NCBI GenBank assembly: GCA_036388095.1
Contig: DASVSL010000020.1
Coordinates: 1-5,212 of the forward strand
Reading direction: 5' to 3'
DNA length: 5,212 nucleotides
Origin: DASVSL01 sp036388095
GTDB taxonomy: Bacteria; Patescibacteriota; Saccharimonadia; Saccharimonadales; Saccharimonadaceae
Shown here: positions 1 to 4,579 of the stretch, one piece after another
Position numbering within the stretch: position 1 is the stretch's first letter
Layout of the letters: each line of letters starts with the position of its first letter
Translations under genes and position numbers: made by a program
The notes under the pieces: model-generated
Seen by the model: the letters and a program-made list of their open reading frames with translations, nothing else
What the model was told of the DNA's origin: nothing
Database searches by the model: none

Positions 1-795
1 CGAACCAGTCGTAGAGGTAGTGTTACCTGTTGTGTTTGTGGTTGTGGTTGTATTCGTCGTCGTTGTAGTCGTAGACGATGGCGCAGTAGCACAGGTTGGC
101 GCGGTGATCGTGTCTGCCGCTGTTGATACAGTCCCGCCAAAAGACAGGGCTCGTCCGGTCCAGTTAGCATTATTACCGACAGTATTGCCAGATGCCGAGA
201 TGGCTGTACCTAAAAAGGTTGAGTCCGCACCAAGCGTGACTGCTTGAGTTGGCGTCCACCAGACATCACAGGTCGACGCGCCATTAGCTAGCTGGACAAT
301 TGAATTAGCTGAGGTGGTCAGCGCGCCGTCGATTCTGAAAATGAACGTTCCGCTTCCGCTGAGGGTGATCGTCCCACCCCCACCGACAGAGCCGCCACCG
401 GTCACACAGTAGACACCGGGCGTATACACACCGACCGTTCCGTGCGTCGTGTCCGTGGCTAAATTAATTGAACCAGGGGCAAAGTTGAACGTACAGGGCT
501 GTGCGTTCAGATTAGCTAACGCCGTGTTCTGGTCAACGCCCGCTTGCGCATACACAGAGTCCGCTGCATGAGTCGTGCCGTTTACGGTTGGCGTCATAGC
601 GGGCGGCGTCGTATAGCCGAAATCGCCGGTCAAGATCGTGCCAGGCGCGGTATTCGTGTACGTGCCAGATAAAATAACAAAGCTTTTGGCGGCGCCAAGG
701 TCAGGTGACGTCGCCGCGTGAGCTACCGGGGCGAATGTCAACACAGTTACAGCAAGCACTGCGGCCAATGAGGAGATGTTCAATAATAATTTCAT
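1..795 (-). CDS. Secreted ice-binding-like protein (DUF3494 family), C-terminal part outside window
   Basis: The frame is open from an ATG at 795 to the left edge, giving 265 codons with no stop, so the gene is partial at its 3' end. Residues 1-27 form a signal peptide: Lys2, a hydrophobic stretch at 10-22, and an AHA cleavage site before A28. The mature part opens with LGAAKSFVILSG (33-44) and continues with HAADSVYAQ (76-84), TPGVYC (125-130), FIFRIDGALTT (151-161), CDVWW (176-180) and TFLGTAIS (193-200). That order matches the DUF3494 ice-binding/adhesin beta-solenoid as I know it. Cys are at 101, 130, 176 and 235. From about residue 239 the chain becomes almost pure Thr/Asn/Ser/Gly, which looks like an extracellular linker. 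It probably leads to a wall anchor or a further domain that is not visible here. A weak SD-like GAGAA lies about 12 nt before the start. Family members bind ice or act as adhesins. The family call is solid, but true ice-binding activity is inferred. Confidence 0.88.
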   Translation of the reverse strand, partial: MKLLLNISSLAAVLAVTVLTFAPVAHAATSPDLGAAKSFVILSGTYTNTAPGTILTGDFGYTTPPAMTPTVNGTTHAADSVYAQAGVDQNTALANLNAQPCTFNFAPGSINLATDTTHGTVGVYTPGVYCVTGGGSVGGGGTITLSGSGTFIFRIDGALTTSANSIVQLANGASTCDVWWTPTQAVTLGADSTFLGTAISASGNTVGNNANWTGRALSFGGTVSTAADTITAPTCATAPSSTTTTTTNTTTTTNTTGNTTSTTGS

Positions 796-840
796 GATTT
801 TTATTTGTTCTCAATAGTATTGTTTTATTAAGTTACCGTC

Positions 841-870
841 AGCATACCACTAGCACGATAATTAAGCGAA
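841..870 (-). promoter_or_regulatory. Candidate promoter of the ice-binding-like gene
   Basis: On the minus strand TGGTATGCT (849-841) is an extended -10 of the TGnTATnnT type. A weak -35-like TTCGCT lies at 870-865, 18 nt upstream. The start site would fall near 833, leaving a leader of about 38 nt before the ATG at 795. This is a motif match by eye only. Confidence 0.35.
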
Positions 871-914
871 TCAAGCCCTTGTTCATGCGACCACAAAAAA
901 ACACCCGGACAACA

Positions 915-946
915 AATAGCCTGATGCATGGATACGCCAGGTTATT
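915..946. other. Imperfect hairpin upstream of the ice-binding-like gene
   Basis: AATAGCCTG (915-923) pairs with CAGGTTATT (938-946): nine pairs, one of them G·T, around a 14-nt loop. A run of seven A follows at 895-901 (T on the minus strand), but about 13 nt away from the stem. It is therefore a poor intrinsic terminator for minus-strand transcription. Its function is unknown, and it adjoins the structured block at 949-1036. Confidence 0.4.
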
Positions 947-948
947 CA

Positions 949-1036
949 TAGGCTGGGGAGAAGGGAATCGCTTTTGACACTCAAGCATCAAAAGTGCCGG
1001 GACAGTCCACTCGACTGTCCGTTCGATTCCCGCCTA
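949..1036. other. Compact three-way-junction hairpin element containing a tRNA-Gln 3' fragment
   Basis: Perfect complementary segments nest in order. Outer stem: TAGGC (949-953) with GCCTA (1032-1036). Main stem, after a 9-nt bulge on the left side only: GGGAATCG (963-970) with CGATTCCC (1024-1031). It encloses two hairpins, CTTTTGA/TCAAAAG (971-977/988-994, 10-nt loop) and GGACAGTC/GACTGTCC (1000-1007/1013-1020, loop CACTC). The first hairpin follows the main stem with no gap, and both loops begin with CACTC. On the plus strand 1021-1031 reads GTTCGATTCCC, the sequence of a tRNA T-loop and 3' T-stem, but 1017-1021 cannot form the matching 5' T-stem. I find no full cloverleaf on either strand. 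It could be a small RNA, a foldable mobile remnant, or the scar of tRNA rearrangement. Confidence 0.55.
951..970 (-). repeat. Exact 20-nt copy of the tRNA-Gln 3' end
   Basis: The 20 bases here are identical to 1088-1107, the 3' end of the intact tRNA-Gln: part of the T-loop, the 3' T-stem, the 3' acceptor strand, the discriminator and CC. They lie in the same orientation 137 nt away. Identity stops abruptly at both ends: the terminal A of CCA is not conserved, and the T-loop side switches to unrelated sequence. It could be a remnant of a tandem tRNA copy or an attachment-site-like duplication. No integrase is nearby. Confidence 0.85.
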
Positions 1037-1037
1037 C

Positions 1038-1087
1038 AAAAACTATATAAATTGCCCGCAACCATGAAGGCTACGGGCAATTTATAT
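1038..1087 (-). terminator. Intrinsic terminator of tRNA-Gln
   Basis: A perfect 14-bp inverted repeat, ATATAAATTGCCCG (1045-1058) with CGGGCAATTTATAT (1074-1087), is partly extended inside by C1062-C1063 with G1069-G1070. On the minus strand it is followed by AG and then five T (plus-strand A at 1038-1042). The stem starts on the final A of the tRNA's CCA, so termination is placed directly at the tRNA end. The plus strand has no T run, so the signal works in one direction. Confidence 0.85.
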
Positions 1088-1160
1088 GGCTGGGGAGAAG
1101 GGAATCGAACCCCTATTGACGGGACCAAAACCCGGTGTCCTACCATTAGACGACTCCCCA
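1087..1160 (-). tRNA. tRNA-Gln (anticodon UUG), CCA encoded
   Basis: The 74-nt minus-strand sequence folds as a full cloverleaf. Acceptor TGGGGAG pairs perfectly with CTCCCCA, starting with the U1-A72 pair typical of tRNA-Gln. The D-stem is GTCT/GGAC with loop AATGGTA. The anticodon stem is CCGGG/CCCGT with loop TTTTGGT, so the anticodon is TTG, reading CAA and, by wobble, CAG. The variable region is CAAT. The T-stem is AGGGG/CCCTT with loop TTCGATT. Discriminator G is followed by an encoded CCA. The outermost anticodon-stem pair (27-43) is C·U, a mild flaw that should be tolerated. A weak -10-like TACATT at 1182-1177 would start RNA about 10 nt upstream. The stronger candidate promoter is further away, at 1333-1341. 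A strong terminator abuts the 3' end. Confidence 0.95.
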
Positions 1161-1203
1161 ATGCTAGCCTCCTACTAATGTACTACGACTCAGGGATAGT
1201 ATG

Positions 1204-1317
1204 CCGGTGTCCTGTCACGTTCCGCGACCCCACGACTTCGCGGCAGCGATCAAAGCTCGCTCCGGAAGATCGCTTTCCGGATTGCCACTGGCAATCCTCA
1301 CATTAGACGACTCCCCA
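1204..1317 (-). pseudogene. Broken 5' tRNA-Gln copy split by a hairpin-rich insert
   Basis: Positions 1301-1317 are identical over 17 nt to the 5' end of the intact tRNA (1144-1160), and similarity runs to 1296 with a local AC/CA difference. A further 10-nt identity, CCGGTGTCCT at 1204-1213, matches 1132-1141, the next part of the tRNA (D-stem 3' strand into the anticodon stem). The two matches are adjacent in the intact gene but here are separated by 81 nt (1214-1294), bounded on each side by TCCT (1210-1213 and 1295-1298). This reads as a tRNA-Gln 5' half interrupted in its D-arm by a small insert with a 4-bp direct repeat. The anticodon loop and 3' half are missing, so it cannot give a tRNA. 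The insertion model is inference; the repeats themselves are directly visible. Confidence 0.6.
1222..1297. other. Array of four adjoining perfect hairpins
   Basis: Four stem-loops follow one another with almost no spacer. They are CCGCGA/TCGCGG (1222-1227/1238-1243, loop 10), AGCGA/TCGCT (1245-1249/1257-1261, loop 7), TCCGGAA/TTCCGGA (1261-1267/1275-1281, loop 7) and GGATTGCC/GGCAATCC (1279-1286/1290-1297, loop ACT). The last three share bases at their edges, so neighbouring stems compete for one to three pairs. GCGATC (1246-1251) can also pair with GATCGC (1268-1273) as an alternative fold. The array fills the insert between the two pieces of the broken tRNA copy. None of the 7-nt loops has a plausible anticodon loop with U33 on either strand. 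Role unknown. Confidence 0.6.
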
Positions 1318-1332
1318 TCGTCGAACGTAAAG

Positions 1333-1341
1333 ATTATATCA
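1333..1341 (-). promoter_or_regulatory. Extended -10 promoter facing the tRNA-Gln locus
   Basis: On the minus strand 1341-1333 reads TGATATAAT, a perfect TGn + TATAAT extended -10 whose TGA is the msrA stop codon. No convincing -35 is present, which extended -10 promoters can tolerate. Transcription would start near 1326, about 9 nt before the 5' end of the broken tRNA copy at 1317. It would run through the hairpin array and the intact tRNA-Gln to the terminator at 1038-1087. Confidence 0.5.
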
Positions 1342-1869
1342 GGTGTTAAGCAAGGGCGCGAAATGCTGCCGTAGTTTGGCTAATTTAGGCTCAATGACGA
1401 CTTGGCAATAGCCAGCGTAACTATTTTGTCGGTAATAATCTTGGTGGTAGGGTTCTGCCGGATAAAACGCATCGAGTTTTTGCACACGCGTAACAATCGG
1501 GTCATCGAGCTTTGACTGCGCTTCGGCTTGCGAGGCCTCAATGACGGATACATCATTCTCATCTTTATAGAAAATAACAGATGCATACTGGGGCCCCACA
1601 TCGGCACCCTGACGATCAAGGCTGGTCGCATCATGAATCGTCCAAAATACTGCCAAGATAGTGGTCAGGTTCACCATATCCGTGTCGAAGGTGACCTCAA
1701 CGACTTCGACGTGCCCGGTCCCGCCACCAACAACGAGATTATAGTTCGCTTCATCAGCCGGACCACCGCTATAGCCAGACACGACACTCGTGACACCTTT
1801 TAGTTGCTGATACGCTGCTTCTAGACACCAAAAACAGCCACCACCCAGAACGATTGATTTACTTTTCAT
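1339..1869 (-). CDS. msrA: Peptide methionine sulfoxide reductase MsrA
   Basis: The 176-residue cytosolic enzyme reduces the S-epimer of methionine sulfoxide in proteins and free Met(O). The family signature GCFWC is at residues 11-15, making Cys12 the catalytic nucleophile. GYSGG is at 32-36, TGHVEVVEVTF at 51-61, and FWTIHDAT...DRQGADVGPQY at 75-95, all in normal order. The only Cys are 12, 15 and 155. Cys155 in YAGYC sits where the E. coli enzyme has its first C-terminal recycling Cys, so one resolving Cys is kept and the far C-terminal Cys is absent. The length is ordinary for the short form. The ATG at 1869 overlaps the end of msrB by 11 nt and has no clear Shine-Dalgarno, pointing to translational coupling. 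The stop codon doubles as part of a candidate promoter for the tRNA locus. Confidence 0.96.
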   Translation of the reverse strand: MKSKSIVLGGGCFWCLEAAYQQLKGVTSVVSGYSGGPADEANYNLVVGGGTGHVEVVEVTFDTDMVNLTTILAVFWTIHDATSLDRQGADVGPQYASVIFYKDENDVSVIEASQAEAQSKLDDPIVTRVQKLDAFYPAEPYHQDYYRQNSYAGYCQVVIEPKLAKLRQHFAPLLNT

Positions 1870-2230
1870 TCAGGTCAAACTGCAAACTTAGTGAATTGAT
1901 GCAGTAACGCTGGCCGCCACGGTCGGTGGGGCCATCGTCAAAAACATGCCCCAGATGCCCGCCACATTTAGCGCAGGTCACTTCGGTCCGATTCATCCCC
2001 ATAGAGACGTCGGTTTCCAGGCGGACATTCTCTCGATTCTTGGGCTCGGTGAAGCTGGGCCAGCCGCTGCCCGATTCAAACTTAGTGTCACTTGTGAACA
2101 GCTCGTTGCCACAATTAGCACAAGCGAAGGTTCCGTTACGCTTCTCCTCGAGCAGCGCTCCAGAGAATGGCCTTTCGGTCCCTTTATCGAACAGTACGTG
2201 TTTTTGCTCGTCACTTAAGTGGTTATTCAT
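1859..2230 (-). CDS. msrB: Peptide methionine-R-sulfoxide reductase MsrB
   Basis: With the ATG at 2230 the protein has 123 residues. It reduces the R-epimer of methionine sulfoxide, complementing MsrA. It shows LSDEQKHVLFDKGTERPFSG (5-24), zinc-site pairs CANC (37-40) and CAKC (86-89), GWPSF (56-60), GHLGHVFDDGP (91-101) and the catalytic motif RYCINS with Cys110. In E. coli MsrB the segment before GWPSF is SGC; here it is SGS (53-55), so the classical resolving Cys is missing. The enzyme probably relies on direct reduction by thioredoxin or another thiol. A longer reading starts with GTG at 2263 (134 residues), with AAGG 9 nt upstream. Its extra N-terminus (VSWYDN...) is unlike the family, and a -10-like box lies inside it, so I prefer the ATG. 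msrB is first in the msrB-msrA operon, diverging from lemA. Confidence 0.93.
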   Translation of the reverse strand: MNNHLSDEQKHVLFDKGTERPFSGALLEEKRNGTFACANCGNELFTSDTKFESGSGWPSFTEPKNRENVRLETDVSMGMNRTEVTCAKCGGHLGHVFDDGPTDRGGQRYCINSLSLQFDLNEK

Positions 2231-2236
2231 GCAATT

Positions 2237-2245
2237 ATCATACCA
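2237..2245 (-). promoter_or_regulatory. Candidate extended -10 of msrBA
   Basis: The minus strand reads TGGTATGAT at 2245-2237, an extended -10 of the TGnTATnnT form, with six bases between it and the ATG at 2230. A normal -10 to +1 distance puts the first transcribed base at or next to the A of that ATG, so the mRNA would be leaderless. This fits the lack of a Shine-Dalgarno there. It conflicts with the alternative GTG start at 2263, and the choice is not settled by sequence. Confidence 0.38.
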
Positions 2246-2324
2246 ACTCACAGTTAGAACCACCGTGAGATACCTTACTGAAACTCACTGCTACCGTTAT
2301 TTCCAGAATGGTTCACGAGCACGG

Positions 2325-2330
2325 TATGAT
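2325..2330 (+). promoter_or_regulatory. Candidate -10 box of the lemA–TPM operon
   Basis: TATGAT in the context CGGTATGAT lies 25 nt before the lemA start. No good -35 appears at the usual spacing. Transcription would begin near 2337, just ahead of the ribosome-binding site. The hexamer is the same as in the msrB candidate promoter on the other strand about 85 nt away, giving a divergent promoter pair. Confidence 0.4.
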
Positions 2331-2340
2331 AGAACAACAT

Positions 2341-2346
2341 AAGGAG
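2341..2346 (+). promoter_or_regulatory. Ribosome-binding site deciding the lemA start
   Basis: AAGGAG, a near-consensus Shine-Dalgarno, is followed by 9 nt and the ATG at 2356. It selects this ATG over upstream in-frame ATGs at 2308 and 2326. Those would add a charged, non-LemA N-terminus before the membrane anchor, and the candidate -10 box overlaps them. Confidence 0.8.
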
Positions 2347-2355
2347 TACCGAGAC

Positions 2356-2958
2356 ATGAAACGATCGTGGATAGTAATAGCAGCAATCGGTGGGGTAGTT
2401 TTACTACTCGCGCTCGTGATACTAGGCGGATACAACGGCCTCGTGAACGACCGTGAAAAAGTTCGCAGCCAGGTGAATACGCTACAAAGCCAGTACCAAC
2501 GCCGCGCAGATTTAGTTCCGAACCTCGTTAACACCGTCAAAGGTGCGGCTAACTTCGAACAAGAAACGCTGACGCAGGTTGTCGAAGCTCGTGCAAACGC
2601 CACCAAGATCACCATCGACCCGTCAAAAGCGACGCCAGAGCAACTACAGCAGTACCAAGCTGCCCAGGGCGAATTGAGCCAGGCGTTGTCGCGACTGTTA
2701 GCCGTAACCGAGAATTACCCTGAGCTAAAGGCAACCGAAGCCTTCCGTGACCTCAGCGCACAGCTCGAAGGAACTGAAAACCGCATCCAGGTCGCGCGAA
2801 CCGACTACGGTACCGCCGTACAAGCCTACAACGCCAAGATTCAGCGATTCCCGTCGAACATCACCGCCGGACTCTTCGGTTTTGACGCCTTTCCGTACTT
2901 CACTGCTGAAAATGGCGCACAAAACTCTCCGACAGTCGACTTCGGCGAAGCAGAGTAG
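2356..2958 (+). CDS. lemA: LemA family membrane-anchored protein
   Basis: The 200-residue protein starts at the ATG chosen by the AAGGAG site. Residues 5-24 are one hydrophobic segment after MKRS, anchoring the protein with its helical body outside the cytoplasm. The family signature is clear: YNGLVNDREKV (26-36), QRRADLVPNLVNTVKGAA (48-65), YPELKATEAFRDL (121-133), GTENRIQVARTDY (139-151), AYNAKIQRFPSN (157-168) and GLFGF (172-176). The body is mostly amphipathic helix, with Gln-rich helices at 92-110. The family is widespread in bacteria, is often encoded next to TPM-domain proteins, and has no firmly defined biochemical role; envelope functions are suspected. The TPM gene begins 6 nt after the stop, so the two genes form one transcription unit. 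Confidence 0.95.
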   Translation: MKRSWIVIAAIGGVVLLLALVILGGYNGLVNDREKVRSQVNTLQSQYQRRADLVPNLVNTVKGAANFEQETLTQVVEARANATKITIDPSKATPEQLQQYQAAQGELSQALSRLLAVTENYPELKATEAFRDLSAQLEGTENRIQVARTDYGTAVQAYNAKIQRFPSNITAGLFGFDAFPYFTAENGAQNSPTVDFGEAE

Positions 2959-2964
2959 TTAGAC

Positions 2965-3870
2965 ATGCTGCGGCTGGTTGCCAGTTGGATCACGGGCGCT
3001 GTATTGGCGACGCTTGTTGTCACAGGCACCAGCCACGCCCAAATGGCTGTCCCACCGGTGCCTGCCAGCGGCTACGTGCTCGACCAGACAGAAACCCTCA
3101 CGCCAGACCAAATTACCGCCCTTAACGAGCAGATCTCGGCCTACAAAGCTAAAACCAGCGTTCAGCTCGCCGTCTTGATGGTTCCCAAGATTACCTCGGA
3201 CGACTACCTAGAGCGTTACAGCTTGAACGTCGCCCGTACTTGGGGAATCGGCCAAAAAGACAAAAACAATGGCGCGCTACTGCTGATTGCCAAAAACGAC
3301 CGCAAACTCCGTATTGAAGTTGGCACTGGTCTAGAGGGTGATTTGAGTGATGTGCGTGCCAGTCGGATCATCCGCGACCGCATCACGCCCGAATTTCGAA
3401 ACAACCGCTACTACGAGGGTATTGCAGCAGGTATCGAAGGTATGACGCTGGCCATTGGCGCCACCAACGACCCTCGTCTGGCCGCCGAATCAAATAACTC
3501 GGATGGCTGGGGCAGCTTGCTCGTCAATTCGATCATATTTGGCGCGTTCGGCATCAGCTGGCTCGGGTCTATCCTTGGCCGCACCAAAAGCTGGTGGGCT
3601 GGCGGCGTCATCGGCGGCACCGTCGCCTCAATCGGATCATTCTTTGCCACCGGCGGCAATGGTATCGCCATCCTCATTGCCACCATCGTCGCAATCGTGG
3701 TTGGCCTCGGGTTTGACTTCATCGTCAGCAAAAACTACCGGCGTGCGCGTGAGCGCGGCGACACACCCGCGTGGTGGGCTGGCGGAACAACGCTCGGCGG
3801 GGGTGGAGGTGGATCTGGCGGTTTTGGTGGCGGAGGATTCGGCGGTGGCGGTGCTAGTGGTGACTGGTAG
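2965..3870 (+). CDS. TPM-domain membrane protein (YgcG-like), LemA partner
   Basis: The 301-residue protein has a signal peptide at 1-25 ending SHA before Q26. A TPM (TPM_phosphatase) domain spans about 36-165, opening with GYVLDQTETLTPDQITALNEQI and containing VQLAVLMVP (66-74), NNGALLLIAKNDRKLRIEVGTGLEG (101-125) and the TPEFRNNRYYEGI segment (141-153). Three hydrophobic stretches follow, at about 185-204, 211-229 and 232-254. A basic turn (KNYRRARERGD) comes next, then a Gly-rich tail made of GGGG, GSGGFGGGG and FGGGG units ending SGDW. This is the standard TPM, membrane and Gly-rich layout. The TPM domain should lie outside the membrane. Phosphatase activity is reported for some plant relatives but is not assured here. 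The start at 2965 lacks a clear ribosome site, so coupling to lemA is likely. The last 17 nt overlap the convergent HD gene. Confidence 0.92.
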   Translation: MLRLVASWITGAVLATLVVTGTSHAQMAVPPVPASGYVLDQTETLTPDQITALNEQISAYKAKTSVQLAVLMVPKITSDDYLERYSLNVARTWGIGQKDKNNGALLLIAKNDRKLRIEVGTGLEGDLSDVRASRIIRDRITPEFRNNRYYEGIAAGIEGMTLAIGATNDPRLAAESNNSDGWGSLLVNSIIFGAFGISWLGSILGRTKSWWAGGVIGGTVASIGSFFATGGNGIAILIATIVAIVVGLGFDFIVSKNYRRARERGDTPAWWAGGTTLGGGGGGSGGFGGGGFGGGGASGDW

Positions 3871-4579
3871 CCGAGGCATCATTACCGTAAGACACGTCGC
3901 CAAGATACACTGCTAGCTCTCGCCGTAGCTCCACAAGCCAACCCATTTCGGGAAACTGCGCATGTAATCGTTCATGATGCGCTTGGACGGAACGCATAAA
4001 TTCTTCACGACTCGGATAGTTCTCTCGAATCATCAGGCCACCGTTGGGTATATGAACGAGTAGTGTCATGAATTTATCGACGAGTCGGACAAAACGTGCA
4101 TTTGGATCGATCTGTTCTTCGTATGCCCGTAGTCGTTCGACGTACACTGGGTCGAGGCTCTCGTATTCTTTGATCATCTGTTCCATACCCTGAGTCTCAA
4201 GATCCTGCTTACTGACCAAGCCATCTGCAGTAATGAAGTCAGTTGGGGTATCGCCCACGTACGCCTCGATATCATCATGCAAATTTGCATACAGTGCAAT
4301 CATACCTTCGCTACAGCTTTCCGGCAGCCGATCATAATATTTACGATAGAATGCCGTCGCGACGGTCACGAGCATATCGCCGTGTTCTGAGACGTTCTCT
4401 CGTCGCCCATCAGGGTGAACGACCCTGGTACGTTGCTCGACGGCTCGGCGTGAGGCGATCGCTCCCATTGCGACGGCAAGCTCAGTGCCCTCGGGGGTGC
4501 CTTCAGGTAAATGTGGGCGTTCGAACAAAAAGCCATTTTCGTAAGTAGGTCGATCAATATTCATCTTTTGCGTAGTCAT
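3854..4579 (-). CDS. HD-domain phosphohydrolase, YfbR/5'-deoxynucleotidase-like
   Basis: The 241-residue protein carries the metal-binding residues of the HD superfamily. His66 in ENVSEHGD, the pair His101-Asp102 in YANLHDDIE, and Asp168 in RLVDK give the H...HD...D pattern. GDTPT (109-113) after the HD motif and ARFVRLVDKF (161-170) fit the HD_3/YfbR-like group, whose E. coli member dephosphorylates deoxynucleoside monophosphates. Residues 1-50 and the C-terminal 50 are less conserved. The substrate is not readable from sequence. The ATG at 4579 is chosen because GGAG (4590-4587) lies 7 nt upstream; a second in-frame ATG at 4564 has no such site. The start lies inside the upstream Nudix gene (26-nt overlap), so the two are cotranscribed and probably translationally coupled. 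The 3' end overlaps the TPM gene tail-to-tail by 17 nt, with no terminator visible between them. Confidence 0.85.
   Translation of the reverse strand: MTTQKMNIDRPTYENGFLFERPHLPEGTPEGTELAVAMGAIASRRAVEQRTRVVHPDGRRENVSEHGDMLVTVATAFYRKYYDRLPESCSEGMIALYANLHDDIEAYVGDTPTDFITADGLVSKQDLETQGMEQMIKEYESLDPVYVERLRAYEEQIDPNARFVRLVDKFMTLLVHIPNGGLMIRENYPSREEFMRSVQAHHERLHAQFPEMGWLVELRRELAVYLGDVSYGNDASATSHH

Noticed and set aside
20..247. A Val-rich 75-codon plus-strand frame
   Set aside because: It is the antisense shadow of the Thr-rich stalk and the end of the DUF3494 domain. Thr codons read backwards give Val, Gly and Cys.
949..1037. A second tRNA on the plus strand, suggested by GTTCGATTCCC at 1021-1031
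   Set aside because: The T-stem has two central C·C mismatches, no D-arm is present, the apparent anticodon hairpin has a 10-nt loop, and no matching 5' acceptor (GTAGGCG) is found. Better described as a tRNA-like fragment in a hairpin block.
650..1040. tmRNA with its 3' end near 1037
   Set aside because: The 5' partner would fall inside the signal-peptide region of the ice-binding-like gene, and no tag-peptide reading frame or matching acceptor strand is visible.
951..1107. Integration (att) site of a mobile island at tRNA-Gln
   Set aside because: The 20-nt repeat of the tRNA 3' end is typical of att sites, but the repeats are only 137 nt apart and no integrase is present, so the island model is not supported within this window.
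974..1306. A 110-codon open frame on the plus strand
   Set aside because: It runs antisense through the tRNA-Gln, its terminator and the hairpin arrays. The translation includes the familiar GWGEGNRTP-type string that antisense tRNA gives. It has no ribosome site and no protein-like composition.
1926..2342. A 138-codon plus-strand frame across msrB
   Set aside because: It lies fully antisense to msrB, which has strong family motifs, and shows no motif of its own.
2308..2355. Upstream lemA starts at 2308 and 2326
   Set aside because: They precede the AAGGAG ribosome site, overlap the candidate -10 box and add residues not seen in LemA proteins.
3780..3870. Gly-rich DNA repeat at the end of the TPM gene
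   Set aside because: It is the usual Gly-rich tail of TPM/YgcG-like proteins with mixed Gly codons, not a separate repeat element.
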